A stretch of DNA of 64,000 nucleotides from Candidatus Sumerlaeota bacterium. GTDB taxonomy: Bacteria; Sumerlaeota; Sumerlaeia; JADFCT01. The translations under genes were made by a program, and so were the position numbers. The stretch lies in the NCBI GenBank assembly GCA_026398575.1, contig JAPLSP010000009.1, forward strand, positions 6,443 to 70,442. Reading direction: 5' to 3'. The notes beneath the pieces were generated by a model that had not been told where the DNA came from, did no database searches, and saw only the letters and a program-made list of their open reading frames with translations. This document shows positions 62,701 to 64,000 of this stretch, piece after piece; position 1 is the first letter of the stretch; each line of letters opens with the position of its first letter.

Positions 62701-63950
62701 CGGGCGAACGAATTCCGTTTGGCGCCACGCGGACGCTGTTTGGGATGACGCTCGACGCCGAAGACGGCAGCGTTGCGAGCGAGAACACGACGTGGACCTT
62801 GTCGCTCAACACCTTGCCCATACGTTTGCAATCCGGTGGAAGCGAATTCCCGCTCGAAGACCTTGAGCCGGGCGCCTATTCCCTCGCCTTGTCCGCGATT
62901 GACAGTGATGGGAACACCGGTTCGGCAAGCGCGGCATTCGAGATTTCGCCCGTGATCATTCCCGAAGCGGCGTCCGCGCCGACATTGGATGGTTTCGTGG
63001 GCGATGACGCGTATGCCTCGGGAACCGCCTTCCGCCTTCCGCTTGGCGACGGAACTTATGTCTCTGTTGTGCTGGTCCATGCCAACAATAAACTTTATGT
63101 CGCTATTTCAGGACTGAAATACAAGGCAGGGACGTCGGATGGGACGTTTGCCGGCATCAGCATTGATCGGAACAACAGCGGCGATCTGGTTGCGCAGGCC
63201 GATGACGTCGCCTATTTGATTAACGAGTATGGTCAGGCTTTTCAGGCCATGGGCGACGGCTCTGGGGGCGTGCCCACTTCGATGAATCCGCCGTCCGGAT
63301 ATGCGGCGGCGATACATCGCGGCGACTACGAATGGAGCGCCGAACTGGAGATTGACGACACGCTGCTGGGCGGCTGGGATCACGCTGCGCGCATCAAATT
63401 CAGTGAATATTGGCTTGCCGGCACGGGCGATGACCGCAACTGGCCCGCGTTTTCTTTTTATAATATGCCGTGGACGTGGGCGCCGGCATACTTTGGCGCC
63501 ACGCCGCCCGCGCCCGCCAACCGCGCGCCGGTGGCTGTGGCGGGGCCTAATCAGAATCTTAGCGTGCGCGCCGCCGCCCAGGTTTTCCTGGATGGCAGCG
63601 GCAGCTATGATCCGGACGGCGAAGTTCCTCTCTATTACACATGGTCGCAGGTGGAAGGCCCTGTGGCGCCGTTGAGCAATTCTTTTGTCGCCCATCCGTC
63701 GTTCACGGTTCCGCGCCCGGCGGCCGCCGCGACCTACCGGTTCGAGCTGCTCGTCGGCGATGGAACGTTGAACAGCGCTTCTCCAGCCAGCGTCACCGTG
63801 CGCGTTTCGCCACAACCGTCCTCCGTCACACCGGCGATGCTGCTGGACTATCTGCTCGGAAGAACAACGCTGACTGCGCAACAGGTGAATGAAGCGGACT
63901 TCAACGCCGACGGCCTTTTGAACATCGCCGACTGGCTTTTTGGACGATAG
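59757..63950 (+). CDS. Giant secreted metzincin-type metalloprotease with PKD-like and dockerin-like C-terminal modules
   Basis: 1,397 residues from ATG 59757 (GGAAGGAG site). Signal peptide (SFLVALSLVLAAYPAAA). Residues 40-380 look like a beta-propeller of repeated DNLYMNG / YVYYFDG / YIYFITR blades. A CARDB-like module follows. The protease domain carries HEMGHNVGLFH (about 653-663), the HExxHxxGxxH zinc motif of metzincins. Later come FN3/cadherin-like VTWNASDADNDPLVFAVQYS (part), a DOMON/CBM9-like DGFVGDDAYASGTAF, a PKD-like LDGSGSYDPDGEVPLYYTW and a final dockerin-like ADFNADGLLNIADW. It is probably exported to digest proteins or glycoproteins outside the cell. Confidence 0.85.
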   Translation: MYPRRACVSFLVALSLVLAAYPAAAQPVSIVTDTNGITAYEMYQNGLHYFYSVPPHPATIRLVSYLTGSTPRVDNLYMNGGWGPNIIKQVTRDSQYVYYFDGNNHLNRLAVMARQGTDWPTDLPTTVTVEQDMPPVTCWNTFLIYGDTSAAYTQTYVKLCNVTGGDGHTLATITGVDPILQIIAYRYRDTTPERVEHNAVFFRTTANILYRLNLDSSTPVQLAANVLDFTLQRLADGSDHIFAVQIYVPGDPPTLLPGPGDQDQVIRISADSSGGGATFMYLATTLNGNIISSLCADANYVFWTEVSGAPTAEIKRKAADNSGSVDTLQSVTDRAFSNIRSDGYYIYFITRQTAQADAIQRYLGGAPALQLDLAAVELEAIQTVQTLDLGSLVKLATAKPTFVRGYANVVTNQLAISGFRPYAKLRGWFDGVEFSDSPIYPLNNPIVDANTGPANTRPDKNRSFFFHLPPAWVSQPGTLRLDMTINPSGAVPETDSRANNTISNTYNIVQKTARCLVFIPVRLQGAGEVGPTMPRFGNLIQRTQSLLPFEGYRLFQQTDDIAKYVFPWNYEGYDFSSSLDQWRALLSIYARNAMSSSPSGCPTTYYIGICDPAMTASFNGLGLAWLKALLFRAETGTNSFAPNSPLGGRTLAHEMGHNVGLFHVHNSTACSGQEPDGPYATYPWDRCTLGPDDPLQWWGFDPLTQRVIAPYEVGDLMSYANNRWISSYTWDNFFTAFFSDPASADQLMSANPDAVRILGGLPQILVTGFIFPSAGTGEISPCYSFPIGAAPIEKVLQSFLASRSALQGGGSSYTLQLLDAAGGLISETAIDPSFLGDSFSDTLIFSQYIPLDPAATQIRLAQGATQFAQRVASQNAPTVTLNPLVINAADQTIAVTWNASDADNDPLVFAVQYSSDNGANYQTLRHDIPSLGCMLDTTMLHGSTQAVIRIIASDGFLTGFAASPTFTLSSHAPTASISGVTPGERIPFGATRTLFGMTLDAEDGSVASENTTWTLSLNTLPIRLQSGGSEFPLEDLEPGAYSLALSAIDSDGNTGSASAAFEISPVIIPEAASAPTLDGFVGDDAYASGTAFRLPLGDGTYVSVVLVHANNKLYVAISGLKYKAGTSDGTFAGISIDRNNSGDLVAQADDVAYLINEYGQAFQAMGDGSGGVPTSMNPPSGYAAAIHRGDYEWSAELEIDDTLLGGWDHAARIKFSEYWLAGTGDDRNWPAFSFYNMPWTWAPAYFGATPPAPANRAPVAVAGPNQNLSVRAAAQVFLDGSGSYDPDGEVPLYYTWSQVEGPVAPLSNSFVAHPSFTVPRPAAAATYRFELLVGDGTLNSASPASVTVRVSPQPSSVTPAMLLDYLLGRTTLTAQQVNEADFNADGLLNIADWLFGR

Positions 63951-64000
63951 CAGCCCTGCAATCTCAACGTATCTATTAGAGCTGGCGCCGAAAAGTAGGC

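Overview
The window is a GC-rich, densely coding stretch of bacterial chromosome. The organism is Gram-negative: it has an LPS heptose enzyme (HldE), lipoprotein signal peptidase (LspA) and several lipobox or Sec-type exported proteins. It matures c-type cytochromes by a CcsA-type (System II) route, stores glycogen (GlgA), makes c-di-AMP (CdaA/CdaR) and has an Etf whose alpha subunit carries a two-cluster ferredoxin domain. The repeat style (heptamer arrays such as GGAACTC) resembles what I remember from uncultivated lineages such as Sumerlaeota, Hydrogenedentota or Planctomycetota. That placement is memory and inference, not proof.

Layout. 1-6.5 kb: hybrid histidine kinase cut by the window edge, ATP sulfurylase, an internally deleted alanine dehydrogenase, a B12-type radical SAM protein and a small retropepsin-like protein. 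6.5-14 kb: CcsA-like protein with two tandem-repeat cassettes in its loops, a second radical SAM protein, a lipoprotein, a nitroreductase stub, a double-HhH protein, a degenerate receiver protein and a YhcH-family protein. 13.8-19.4 kb: Ser-type proteasome-like hydrolase, glycogen synthase, CheY-like regulator, antitoxin-like genes and a possible GH57-like protein. 19.6-25 kb: PurE, EEP nuclease, PyrB, LspA and a phytoene-desaturase-like flavoprotein. 25-34.4 kb: acyl-CoA dehydrogenase, an AT-rich ImmA/IrrE-like module, EtfB/ferredoxin-EtfA, two exported cyclophilins, HldE, a HEPN/MNT pair and an Fe-S protein. 34.5-42 kb: large and mid-size exported proteins, one split by an in-frame stop. 42-48.4 kb: PflX-like radical SAM, FolP, CdaA-CdaR, an Opp/Dpp-type ATPase and an NAD(P)-binding protein. 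48.5-51.8 kb: a cluster of gene fragments, then ferredoxin, WrbA, an exported SOD and a bacterioferritin remnant. 51.9-64 kb: glycosyltransferase, SGNH hydrolase, a second HEPN/MNT pair, CarA, an M16-like lipoprotein, an antitoxin-like gene, PrmA and a giant secreted metzincin-type protease.

Two themes stand out. First, short tandem arrays occur at many loci. Units of 7 bp dominate, with other sets of 9, 10, 12, 15, 16, 17, 20 and 33 bp, and the unit sequence differs from locus to locus. They lie between genes, start exactly at stop codons, supply N- or C-termini, or are translated inside proteins. The clearest case is the CcsA-like gene, where the same composite cassette occupies two different inter-helix loops. 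Second, several genes survive only as remnants: alanine dehydrogenase, nitroreductase, bacterioferritin, a mannose-1-phosphate guanylyltransferase-like gene, a LuxR-type regulator and a multicopper oxidase. This points to frequent deletion and rearrangement, or to assembly collapse.

Toxin-antitoxin-like modules are frequent: two HEPN/MNT pairs, DUF4160/DUF2442, an ImmA-like pair and three orphan antitoxin-like genes. I found no rRNA, no convincing tRNA, no CRISPR array and no transposase.
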